NCBI RefSeq assembly: GCF_000231115.1
Contig: NW_006889842.1
Span: 1-64,000, forward strand
Source: Vittaforma corneae ATCC 50505
Lineage: Eukaryota; Microsporidia; Nosematidae
Reading direction: 5' to 3'
Length of the DNA stretch: 64,000 bases
Each line of letters opens with the position of its first letter. The stretch's first letter is position 1. A model generated the notes under the pieces. It worked only from the letters and a program-made list of their open reading frames with translations, was not told the DNA's origin and ran no database searches. Both the position numbers and the translations under genes were made by a program. This document shows positions 54,593-63,686 of the stretch, one piece after another.

Positions 54593-57500
54593 ATGAAGAG
54601 CGAAGAAACTGGAGACATGCACATAAACCAGTTCAATGCTCTTTTTGATAAAGAAATTTTGCTAAACACCGTTGTCAACACTCCACCTTTTGAGATTTCT
54701 GGTCTGAGACTGTCCTTTGATGGGCTTGAGATACATAAGCCATTTAGGATTCAAAAAGGAAAAAACAGCAAAGACACAAGAACAGTAGATCGTAGGCTAC
54801 TTCCAAAGGACTGTAGAGAGCAGAATCTTACTTATGGCGGGAGCGTCTTTTTGAAAATAAAGCTAGAGTACAGAGGAAATGTTATTTTTAACGAATATAA
54901 AGATGCTGGAGTATTTCCAGTAATGCTGAGATCATGTATGTGCAATCTAAATGGCAGCCAGAATCTTTATGAGCTTGGAGAGGATCCTAAGGAGCCTGGT
55001 GGGTATTTTATTATAGATGGGTATGATAGAATGGTGAGGTTCCATGTTGCACAAAAGAGGAATTTTATATTTGCACACCAAAAGAAGAGCAAAGACAGCA
55101 CATACACAGATTACAGCGTTTCCATAAGGAGCGTGAGTGAGGAACAAATAGGACAGAAGAATGAAATAAAGTATTGTGCAGATGGAAACATGCATTTCAA
55201 GATATACGTAAACAAGAGAGTATACCTCATACCAGTTACTTTGTTACTTCGTGCATTGGCTAACTGCACAGACGAGGAGATTTTTGTTGCCTTGGGCTCG
55301 GATCAGAGGATCTTGGCGATGCTGGCGAGGATGAAGGATTATCCCTGCTACAGCCAGAAGGAGTGCCTGGACTATCTTGGTGCTAGGTTTAAGCCAATCT
55401 TAAAGATTGAAAACTATGAGGAGTGCGGCAGACACTTTATAGACAGAGTTGTTCTCCCTCACTTGAGCAAGTTTGAAGACAAATATCTGCTCATTATAGA
55501 GGCTATAAAGAAGTTATTTAGATGCTATGACGGTAAGATACAACCTGATGACGTTGATGTTCCTTCTAATTTTGAGCTGTATACTGAGTTACAACTCATA
55601 CCTATTTGTTTTAGAGAAAAGCTCAACGAGATAAAACGATCCTTCATGACAAAGATCATGTATTTTCTGCGCAACAGGGTGTCCACTACTGACTCTACCA
55701 CTTCTTTTAATGTTTCCGAAGCTGCAGAGCTTACTGGCGAACTTTCAGACTTGCAGCTAGAAAAAATTAAGAAACACTTTGAGTCGTTGGACTTTGACAT
55801 TGGCTTGAAAATGAAGAGGTTCCTATCTACTGGAAATATTACAACAGTATGCTGCTCAGACTTGCTACAGAATAGCAGTTTTACTGTCCTTGCCGAGAGA
55901 ATCAATATTTGGAGGTTTACTTCTCATTTTGCCAGTGTTTCAAGAGGGACTTTCTTCTCAAACTTGAAAATAACATCGATTAGGAAGCTCAGGCCAGAAA
56001 GCTGGGGGTTTTTCTGCCCAATAAATACTCCAGATGGTGCGCCTTGTGGTCTTCTTTTCCATCTGTCTCAGTCTTGCTTTGTTTCTGACAAGTCATATGT
56101 CTTTGATGACATGATTCTGTACGACTTTGGTGTGGTGGCTCCCCATAGAGGATATAACACAGGAGTACCTGTGTTTTACAATGGAAAGTTAAGCGGGACA
56201 ACTAATGATCCATCCGGTCTTGCAAAATCCCTGAGAGAATACCGGGCCAAGAGTGGTCTTTGCTTTGAAGTATGCTACGAATATGGGAAAGGCATTGACG
56301 AATCGGTGTGTATTTTTGATTCTTACAGCAATCTGTATAGAAAAGTCTTCAATGTCCGACTTAAGAGAGAAGAGTGGATTGGGCTGAAGGAACAGGTATT
56401 TTTGAATATCAAGTTGTCAAAGTACGTAACAAAAGACGCCTACAGTAAATATGACCGTGAGGCAGAGAATGAAGATACCTTCGAATTTGAATATAGAGAA
56501 ATTGACAACACAAATATTTTTAGCTCCATCGCTGCATGCATTCCATTCTCTGACCATAATCCCAGCCCAAGAAATATGTACCAATGCCAGATGACTAAGC
56601 AGGCAATGGGTGTTGCGTGTTTCAACCAGCAGTTCAGAACGGATGGCAAGAATTTCTTCGTTAGCTATCTACAGTCGCCTATGGTTAGAACTGGTGCATA
56701 TAGCACATTTGAGGAATTTCCGATTGGAATCAACTGCATTGTTGCTGTTCTTAGCTATACTGCATATGATATGGAAGATGCCGTTGTCATAAACAAGAGC
56801 TCGACGGAAAGAGGTCTTTTTGGCGCATTTATTTACAAAAACGAAAAGTTCGAGCTTGAAAAGAATGCACATATTGACTTTACTCCATTCAAAGGAGCCA
56901 GAATCGAGACGGATGATGTACTGGTAAGATATGTCCATCCCGATCTGGGCACTAGGACTATTAAATACCATGGTGCTGAATCAGGATTTGTTGAGGCTGT
57001 CAGAATCTTTAGCAGAGATGTGCCATGTGTTACAATAACTCTTAGAATACAAAGAAATCCCACTATTGGAGACAAGTTCTGCTCTAGACATGGACAAAAG
57101 GGCGTATGTTCTATGTTTTGGCAGGAGATTGACATGCCATTTACTGAATATGGACTTAGACCTGATATTATCATCAATCCGCACGCCTTTCCCTCTAGAA
57201 TGACTATTGGAATGCTATTAGAGAGTATTTGTGGTAAGAGTGCTATGGCATTAGGTAAGATCCAGGATGCGTCACCATTTATTAAGAATGTGGCTTTTGA
57301 TGAAAGCGATCCAAAAAGCATAGGCGAAGAGCTTAAGAAGTGCGGCTTTAACTACTATGGAAATGAGCCTATGTACTCTGGTGTTACCGGCACGGAGTTT
57401 AGAACGGATATCTTCATTGGACCAGTTTACTACCAAAGGCTTCGACACATGGTGAATGACAAGTATCAGGTTAGGACATCAGGTGCAGTTGTGGCAACGA

Positions 57501-57793
57501 CGCATCAGCCGGTTGGAGGCCGTAAAAATAAAGGAGGCATCAGGTTTGGAGAAATGGAAAAGGATGCCCTCATTGCCCATGGAGTGTCATTTGCACTTCA
57601 GGACAGACTAATGAACTGCTCAGACCGCACGGAATTCACATATTGCTCAGATTGCAAGACCATTCTCTTTACAGGCAAAGACTATTGCAGCTGCGGATCG
57701 AAAAGTTTAATGAGAGTTGCAATGCCTTATGTTTTCAAGTATCTCTGCTGCGAACTACTTTCAATGAATGTCAAGCTGGTGTTTGATGTTTAA
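54593..57793 (+). CDS. RPA135: RNA polymerase I second-largest subunit (RPA135)
   Basis: A 1066-residue subunit of the rRNA-making polymerase. Pol I is told from Pol II and III by LRPESWGFFCPINTPDGAPC and by NPSPRNMYQCQMTKQAMG (about 656). Conserved catalytic parts follow: FEEFPIGINCIVAVLSYTAY, then AYDMEDAVVINKSS, then IGDKFCSRHGQKGVCSMF (about 825), then RLRHMVNDKYQVRTSG and GGRKNKGGIRFGEMEKDAL. The C-terminal zinc site is CSDCKTILFTGKDYCSC (about 1016). It is about 140 residues shorter than yeast RPA135, from loop loss. Confidence 0.95.
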   Translation: MKSEETGDMHINQFNALFDKEILLNTVVNTPPFEISGLRLSFDGLEIHKPFRIQKGKNSKDTRTVDRRLLPKDCREQNLTYGGSVFLKIKLEYRGNVIFNEYKDAGVFPVMLRSCMCNLNGSQNLYELGEDPKEPGGYFIIDGYDRMVRFHVAQKRNFIFAHQKKSKDSTYTDYSVSIRSVSEEQIGQKNEIKYCADGNMHFKIYVNKRVYLIPVTLLLRALANCTDEEIFVALGSDQRILAMLARMKDYPCYSQKECLDYLGARFKPILKIENYEECGRHFIDRVVLPHLSKFEDKYLLIIEAIKKLFRCYDGKIQPDDVDVPSNFELYTELQLIPICFREKLNEIKRSFMTKIMYFLRNRVSTTDSTTSFNVSEAAELTGELSDLQLEKIKKHFESLDFDIGLKMKRFLSTGNITTVCCSDLLQNSSFTVLAERINIWRFTSHFASVSRGTFFSNLKITSIRKLRPESWGFFCPINTPDGAPCGLLFHLSQSCFVSDKSYVFDDMILYDFGVVAPHRGYNTGVPVFYNGKLSGTTNDPSGLAKSLREYRAKSGLCFEVCYEYGKGIDESVCIFDSYSNLYRKVFNVRLKREEWIGLKEQVFLNIKLSKYVTKDAYSKYDREAENEDTFEFEYREIDNTNIFSSIAACIPFSDHNPSPRNMYQCQMTKQAMGVACFNQQFRTDGKNFFVSYLQSPMVRTGAYSTFEEFPIGINCIVAVLSYTAYDMEDAVVINKSSTERGLFGAFIYKNEKFELEKNAHIDFTPFKGARIETDDVLVRYVHPDLGTRTIKYHGAESGFVEAVRIFSRDVPCVTITLRIQRNPTIGDKFCSRHGQKGVCSMFWQEIDMPFTEYGLRPDIIINPHAFPSRMTIGMLLESICGKSAMALGKIQDASPFIKNVAFDESDPKSIGEELKKCGFNYYGNEPMYSGVTGTEFRTDIFIGPVYYQRLRHMVNDKYQVRTSGAVVATTHQPVGGRKNKGGIRFGEMEKDALIAHGVSFALQDRLMNCSDRTEFTYCSDCKTILFTGKDYCSCGSKSLMRVAMPYVFKYLCCELLSMNVKLVFDV

Positions 57794-57888
57794 TAAACTA
57801 ATATTTAGATGTATTATTAATAATGTAGCAAATATTGTGCTTAACATCTATTTCCAAGAATCTTTATTCACCAGCTGATCTATTCATA

Positions 57889-59103
57889 TCATCTTTTGCC
57901 AAGCTGGTCATTTTCTACGCTAGGGCTTCCTTTGATAAAAGGAAGCCCTAGCAGCTGTTCTATTGATGTTGGCGGGTTTTCCACAAGTCCTAAGCATGCA
58001 AAATGAAAATCTGCTAAATCCTCGCTTCCAGCCACTGCACAGTTGATGTCATGACCAATGGTCTTCGCATACTGTTGGCTGTATCCATTTTCACTTTTAG
58101 TTAATAAACGTGTTTTCAGGCAGCCAAGCAAATGTCCTACCGTCACGATTTCTATGCCTATCAAACTTTCACTGGAATCCTCAAGTCTTTTGCAGTACCC
58201 GAAATCAATCAGTTTGAATGTCTCCTTGCCTGTGGGACCTCTTGTTCCTCTGACATTTCCAATATGGATGTCCCTGTGGCAATAGCCCTGCCTGTGCAAG
58301 CAATCTAACCCAAGAAGTACGTCGTGTATTATTCTTCTTAGCCCATTCTTATCGTACCGTATGTTTTCATCTTCCAGATCTATTTCCAGATATTCACTCA
58401 GGTACCACATCACCTTTGCTGGATGTAAGTCCTCAAGGGTTCGTTCAAAGGCAAAGTAGATTTTTACAATATGGGGCGAGTCAAACTTGGTAGCTTCAAG
58501 ATCATTAGTACCATTGCTATTTCTGTTGTACCTATCTATTCGTTTTAAAACGTATGCCATTCCACCAATATTAACCTTGAACACGTAATAATTCCTAATA
58601 TTCTCAACCCTTACACCATCAACTATATGACTATTAATATCTTCTAATGCCTGTGCTTTGTTTGGTATTTTATTTAAATTAGTCCAATCAATGATGTAGG
58701 TTATCCCCAAAGTTCTCAGATAAACATCAAAAAGGGTATTGGTGTCGGACAGATATAGAACTTTGATGCTATCTCCATATTCTGATGCATATTTTTCACA
58801 TCGATTCTTTCTAGACAGTGCAGCTTGAACTTCGTTAGCACCGTTTTGGTACTGATGCTCATCAAAGTCGGATTTAACGGTGTTAAAGATGTTCAAAACC
58901 AGGCTAGGATTTTGCACATGCGTCTGAATATCTACGAAGTTACCAATGTGTGGTTCTTCAACAGTCAGTGTGTAGTATTGAGCCAAGAATATAATGGTCC
59001 TGGAAATGTTAGATATTGCCCCCGTAACCTGCAAGCTCTTTCCGGTAATCGTTCTGGCCAAAACTGCCATGGACAGGTATATTTTATTCATCATCTTATG
59101 CAT
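57889..59103 (-). CDS. Divergent protein-kinase-like protein with N-terminal extension
   Basis: 404 residues. The C-terminal half is a kinase fold. The ATP Lys is in AYVLKRIDRYN (about 185), the helix-C Glu in NDLEATKF, the catalytic loop CHRDIHIGNVRG (about 270-281; HRD and the Asn kept, but LKPE replaced by IHIG), and the DFG in FKLIDFGYCKRL (about 300). No clear glycine loop and no APE are seen. Key catalytic residues are present, so it may be active. The first 150 residues match nothing I know and begin with a moderately hydrophobic stretch (MNKIYLSMAVLARTITG), which could be a signal peptide. Start uncertain among Mets at 59103, 59094 and 59091. A perfect hairpin (57919-57952) lies in its last codons. 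Confidence 0.6.
   Translation of the reverse strand: MHKMMNKIYLSMAVLARTITGKSLQVTGAISNISRTIIFLAQYYTLTVEEPHIGNFVDIQTHVQNPSLVLNIFNTVKSDFDEHQYQNGANEVQAALSRKNRCEKYASEYGDSIKVLYLSDTNTLFDVYLRTLGITYIIDWTNLNKIPNKAQALEDINSHIVDGVRVENIRNYYVFKVNIGGMAYVLKRIDRYNRNSNGTNDLEATKFDSPHIVKIYFAFERTLEDLHPAKVMWYLSEYLEIDLEDENIRYDKNGLRRIIHDVLLGLDCLHRQGYCHRDIHIGNVRGTRGPTGKETFKLIDFGYCKRLEDSSESLIGIEIVTVGHLLGCLKTRLLTKSENGYSQQYAKTIGHDINCAVAGSEDLADFHFACLGLVENPPTSIEQLLGLPFIKGSPSVENDQLGKR
57919..57952. repeat. Perfect 15-bp hairpin inside the kinase-like coding sequence
   Basis: GCTAGGGCTTCCTTT (57919-57933) and AAAGGAAGCCCTAGC (57938-57952) are exact reverse complements with a 4-base GATA loop. They encode LLGLPFIKGSPS near the protein end, on the minus strand. 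It is unusually stable for this AT-rich sequence. Confidence 0.7.
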
Positions 59104-59468
59104 AAATCGAAGCAAAATATGGGTTTACATGCCCATATTATTCGAGATTCTCTCAAATAAAATTCAAAGCGATATTATTTTTGTTTATTGATATATTAAG
59201 AATTAAATAGATAATTGCAGCATGCAAATAAACAAAGCATTCGAATATTTAAACAAGAATGCAACGGCAACAATATTTGGCAACTTGTTGTTCGCAGATG
59301 GTCGGTTACTAATTGGCCATCGGACATGGTATAGTATTGATCACACTATATTAGTAGCTATACTCATGCTATTGCATCCAATCATAGTATGCGTGTGCTT
59401 TACTCGCTAAAGTAAACTACCATAGGCAGTTTTGTAATCTTATTTTTTGAAAAATTTTTCCACACTCA
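59104..59468. other. Divergent intergenic region
   Basis: A 62-codon plus-strand frame (59222-59410, starting MQINKAFEYLNKNATATIF, with a hydrophobic end) has no start signal and no family. I give it about 0.2 as a gene. The right end carries GAAAAATTTTTCCACACTCA, the RSA4 initiator. Confidence 0.35.
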
Positions 59469-60645
59469 ATGAGTCTTTCTCTAATTCAGTTTGAAGACCA
59501 GGATGGAAAGAAAATAAGTGAAGTGCTGCAAGTTCCAAACTCAATTGATGTCCACCAGCTGAGATCTCTTATCAACACTGCACAAGATCTTTTCATAAAC
59601 GGAAACATCATCACAAACAGTCTAGAGAACTGCTTGACAACTTCTCAGCTTCAGAATGTAGAGGAAATAAAGAAAATAAGGCTATCACAAGACTTTCCCT
59701 CGGCAAAGCCAGCATTTTACTGCTCAAGCACATATTCTGGCCATCAAGGTCCTGTTCTTTGTACTAGATTTGCAAATGGCATTGTTGTTACTACGGGTGG
59801 AGACAAGACTGTTAGATTTTGGGATTTGCTCACAAGAACGACAGTTTAAAATTGTGCAGCAGCACAGCCACTGGGTAGTTGGTGTTGATTTCAACGAAGA
59901 TTACGTTGTCTCTGGTGGAATGGATGGTCTGGTCAATATCTATGACCATCAGGGCAATCATATTAGAACGCTTTCAAGGCACAAGGATGGAATATCTGCC
60001 TTGAAAGTTCACAAAGATAGAATTGTCAGCTGCTCCAGAGATTCGACATGCGTTGTTTGGGACTTCAAGGGCTCTATTCTTGGCACATGGAACCACTCGA
60101 AGGCCATTAGGTCTCTCTGCATGCATGACAACCTGGTTATCACGGGCGGGTCGGACAACAGAATTGTTGTTTACCAGAACATGAAATATATTTGTGATCT
60201 CGTTGGACATTCGTCACAGGTAAACTGCATTGATGCGTATGGGAAGTTTATTATTTCCGGGGACGATAACGGTCAAATTATACTTTGGAAAGATTTTCAA
60301 CTATTCAAAAGGATGCAGCACAAGAGAGAAGTACTGAGTTTATGTTTCAGCCCCAACGGATTGACGTTTGCCTCAGCCTCCTTTGACAAAACAGTCAAGC
60401 TATGGAGTGTTGAAACAGGTGAAAATCTTTGCGGATATTTCCATGTTAATTTCGTGTATAAAGTCAAAGTGTACAACGATTTAATCATTTCTTGTTCAAA
60501 AGACAAGACGATAAAAATGTTTAAGATTAGTAAGAAAAAGATAATGAGCGATCTTGTCTGTGAAGATGAAGTTTATGATTTTGATTACAACGATGGAAAA
60601 CTAGTATGTGGGACTAGAAGTAACAAAGTATATTTCTTTAATTAA
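59469..60645 (+). CDS. RSA4: RSA4/Notchless (NLE1) ribosome-assembly WD40 protein, frameshifted
   Basis: A 60S assembly factor that is pulled off pre-ribosomes by the AAA ATPase REA1/Midasin. The N-terminal ubiquitin-like NLE domain (LIQFEDQDGKKISEVLQVP, about 1-75) is followed by the WD40 propeller. STYSGHQGPVLCTRF and TTGGDKTVRFWDLLTRT form repeat 1. FASASFDKTVKLWSVETGE and LIISCSKDKTIKMFKI are near the end, as in RSA4. The first frame stops at 59849 and the second is open through that point to 60645. Dropping one base in the GTTTAAA at 59844-59850 joins them to about 391 residues (yeast 515). It is likely a sequence error, since the rest is well kept. The ATG at 59469 has an AAAAATTTTTCC signal. 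Confidence 0.88.
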
Positions 60646-60773
60646 ATCAACGACAAAGCTAATAAAAGCATCAAGATTAAAACTTAAACAGAATGGAATA
60701 GTAGACGTTTAATTAAGATAAGTGAAACGCAGCTTTTTATACAAATGAATTGTTATTTGTTTAATGCCAAAAT

Positions 60774-63308
60774 TTACTTTCTGGATTTACGCTTTTTGGG
60801 TTTTTCATCTGAACTTTCGCTTTCAGTCTCCTCATCGCTATATTCATCATAGTCTTCAGAATCACTTGCGAGGTAGGAATCATCCTCCTCCTCTGTTGAA
60901 TCTACAGAAGAAGCAGGTACTTCCTCATCTTCATCATAGCTAGTGGTGTCATCGTTTTCTTCGTCGTCATCAGTATAAGCCGAAGATGAACTCTTTCCAG
61001 ATTCCTCGGACTCGGACTCTTCTGTTTCCCTTAAAAGCTCGGCCCAAGCGCCGCTCTCATAAAAACTTAACGGATCCTCCATGATTGTATGCATAAGGTT
61101 GTTCCAGTTGATGTTCACCTTGTTTTCCATGAATAAGATGTTGTGGGAATCTAACACCTCCTTGAGATAGCCTAGCTTTGTGGTTTCAATCGATCCGACC
61201 ATGACCGGTGGATGAGATCGGTCGTGGAATATAAAGACACAGTCGAAGGTCTTTGTGACGAAAGTAATTCTTTCAAAGCTGACCACCTCCACCTCATCGA
61301 GGTTCAGTATAAAGAAGGGCAGTTCATGGATACTCACTATACATTCATTCGTAAGATAAAACGGCACCGCTTCTCTAGAATGAACGCCCAAAAACCCCCT
61401 TTCGGGTATTTGGACCTTGAGATTAGTCTCCTGCTCAATGCGCTCCACAAATGCAACGAACTCTGCGTTGATCCTGCTTAATTCCTCTTCTTCCTCTTTC
61501 TCACGCATTAGCTCCATATCCTCACCTTCTCTCTTTGATGTGTCGTGGCATGCCACCGTAAACTTCTTGAAAAACTGCACGTTAGATGTCGGCTTTACAA
61601 ACAAGATGGGTTCTTTCAAGTTGAAGTGGAGGATTGTGCGGTTTTCAATATCGCCCATCTGAAGAAAAATATTTTTGATATTCGAAAATAGGATACTCAC
61701 ATCATTGTACTTGAATCCGTTTTCGTGAAGTTCCAAGTTTCCTAGTATCTTTTTGTTGGCACTCTTATTGTCTGTCCTCATATAAACCTCAGGCAAGGCA
61801 TATTTCTTGAACTTCTCCTTTAACACAGGCTGCGTAGGCAGGGAAATCTTGGGTTTGTTGAACTCCTTCCTCATTTCGTTTATCTGCGAAATCATATCCT
61901 CGACATTGCCACATCTCAGAGTAATAAACTTTATCTTCGTGTCGCATTCCTTATTCACGTCAAATGCCTCTTTTATTTCTTTGCTTTCCTTAAAATTAAT
62001 TCTCAGTCGGGGCTCGTCATTTGGATTTACAATAGACACATTTTTGATAGTCGAGATATGAAAGGGCACCGAATAGCTTAGAATAGGTACGAGAACGAAG
62101 AAATTATCCCAGTCGAGATGGATCTTGTCAGATCGAGGCACTAAGGAATCTTTCTGGTAGGTGGATATTTCTTTCACACCATTTTTTTCAGTGATCTGTT
62201 CAGCACCGTGTATCTTATAGAAATTAACTTTTTCCTCCACAAGACTTTCCAGAAGTTCTTTTTGATGTTCCTTGATCCTGGCAATGAGCTGTGCATCATT
62301 ACTTTTGTTGCGAAATCTCATCTTTGTAACCGAATAATCTTCCGCAAAGTCCTTCTTCGTAACAAATATCGGAAGATCGTTGACTACAAATGTATTGCAA
62401 AAAGAATTGTCAATATTTAAACAGAAGCACATTTTGTTTTTAACTATAAAGCTGGATTCAAAAGTCAGCTCAGACTGTATTAACCCAACAGTATAAAGCC
62501 TCACACTGTAGGACGTATATCCTTTAGAATTTAAAAAGCTTTCGACCTGGGACATAACATCTGATGAACACACACCAGGCTTAACAAGCGAAAGAACAAA
62601 TTTTTGAATCTCATACTGCTCGGAAAGATCATCCATGAACCTTCTTGCTATTTCTGTACAATACCCACGATATCTAATGCCCAATCGTAGGTGATTGGAG
62701 GAAAATTCAGGATCAAACGCAAACTCAATTAGAGAGTTGTCGATACCCCTGATCCTGTCATCCATGTATGCCTCAAGAGCATCTCTAGAAAACTCGTCAT
62801 CCCTGATCAAATCGATGCTCTTCTGTAATAGGTAATTAGCTGCAATTCCTGACTTGAAAATATAATCAATCTCACCCTGCTCCTTAACAGAGAGTATCTC
62901 GAGCAGATCAGAGGTTACATCCTTTGTGCGCACTCTTGAAAAAATTTTCCCGGCAAGATCACCCTTTATATTATCTTTATCAATAACCGCATACACCCCC
63001 GAGAACATGTCCAGAATGCTCTCGATGTTGCTATCATCCTTGTTCTTTATCACTATTTTCAGTCCTTCTATCTGCTGAAGGATCACTGCCTTTTTTGGAG
63101 AGGTTACAATAATTGGGTTTTCCTGTACTATGATTATTGTTTCTGGGAATTCATATCCAAGAAGAAAGTGGAAGAGTGCAGAGTTCATGTTGTACTCCTG
63201 TACATCCGAACTCTTCCCCAACAGGAGGAGGAGGGGCGCAGCAATGTGTTTGGAAATCTTAGTACATCTTGAATTGAAGAGTCCGCTGTCCAATTGGATT
63301 TCGTTCAT
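60774..63308 (-). CDS. SPT16: FACT complex subunit SPT16
   Basis: An 844-residue histone chaperone, partner of POB3 (11572-12801). It has an N-terminal aminopeptidase-P-like domain (LFHFLLGYEFPETIIIVQEN, then FDPEFSSNHLRLGIRYRGYC). A dimerisation part and the SPT16 middle domain follow (EVYMRTDNKSANKKILGNLE, HENGFKYNDVSILFSNIKN, then PFYLTNECIVSIHELPFFIL and NINWNNLMHTIMEDPLSFYE). The tail is very acidic (60-70 Glu/Asp/Ser residues) and ends in a basic KPKKRKSRK, a possible nuclear signal. Yeast Spt16 has 1035 residues, so the protein is moderately reduced. CACCCCA directly precedes the Met at 63308; the frame runs 21 codons further upstream without an initiator. Confidence 0.93.
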   Translation of the reverse strand: MNEIQLDSGLFNSRCTKISKHIAAPLLLLLGKSSDVQEYNMNSALFHFLLGYEFPETIIIVQENPIIVTSPKKAVILQQIEGLKIVIKNKDDSNIESILDMFSGVYAVIDKDNIKGDLAGKIFSRVRTKDVTSDLLEILSVKEQGEIDYIFKSGIAANYLLQKSIDLIRDDEFSRDALEAYMDDRIRGIDNSLIEFAFDPEFSSNHLRLGIRYRGYCTEIARRFMDDLSEQYEIQKFVLSLVKPGVCSSDVMSQVESFLNSKGYTSYSVRLYTVGLIQSELTFESSFIVKNKMCFCLNIDNSFCNTFVVNDLPIFVTKKDFAEDYSVTKMRFRNKSNDAQLIARIKEHQKELLESLVEEKVNFYKIHGAEQITEKNGVKEISTYQKDSLVPRSDKIHLDWDNFFVLVPILSYSVPFHISTIKNVSIVNPNDEPRLRINFKESKEIKEAFDVNKECDTKIKFITLRCGNVEDMISQINEMRKEFNKPKISLPTQPVLKEKFKKYALPEVYMRTDNKSANKKILGNLELHENGFKYNDVSILFSNIKNIFLQMGDIENRTILHFNLKEPILFVKPTSNVQFFKKFTVACHDTSKREGEDMELMREKEEEEELSRINAEFVAFVERIEQETNLKVQIPERGFLGVHSREAVPFYLTNECIVSIHELPFFILNLDEVEVVSFERITFVTKTFDCVFIFHDRSHPPVMVGSIETTKLGYLKEVLDSHNILFMENKVNINWNNLMHTIMEDPLSFYESGAWAELLRETEESESEESGKSSSSAYTDDDEENDDTTSYDEDEEVPASSVDSTEEEDDSYLASDSEDYDEYSDEETESESSDEKPKKRKSRK

Positions 63309-63686
63309 TGGGGTGTAGAAAAGAGAACAAAAAAGAAAGCCAATGGCATTATTTAAAAGAATGTGACACATATCAAAAACGTGGTGGAATGTTATACATA
63401 TAAAGCGCTCGGTATTGCCAAATAGTATCTTTAATATCGTTAAAACGGCACGAATTCTTTTTTATGGTGAATCATCTTTTGATATTAGCATTTAGTAGAT
63501 CACCGTTAGGGTTTTCGGGAAAAGTATGAAGGCACTTCTAATTGTCAAATGTGCATCAAAACATGGCAATAGAACCCCGCTACAGTGCTGCCACGTAGGA
63601 TTCCCAATAGCCACAGTTTCCTTATCTTAAAAATTTTTACAAACTTCATATAGAGATAAAACAGACAATAAACTGGAATAAGTAAT
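63309..63686. other. Intergenic region
   Basis: Short minus-strand frames are shadows of the uS9 region. No RNA or repeat was noticed. The SPT16 initiator is at the left edge. Confidence 0.4.

Noticed and set aside
54593..57793. Pol II RPB2 or Pol III RPC2
   Set aside because: PESWGFFCPINTPDG and SPRNMYQCQM are Pol I-type; Pol II and III have HWGLVCPAETPEG-like and SPRNTYQ-like motifs.
59222..59410. 62-codon plus-strand frame
   Set aside because: No start signal, no family, and it lies in a divergent promoter region. Probability about 0.2.
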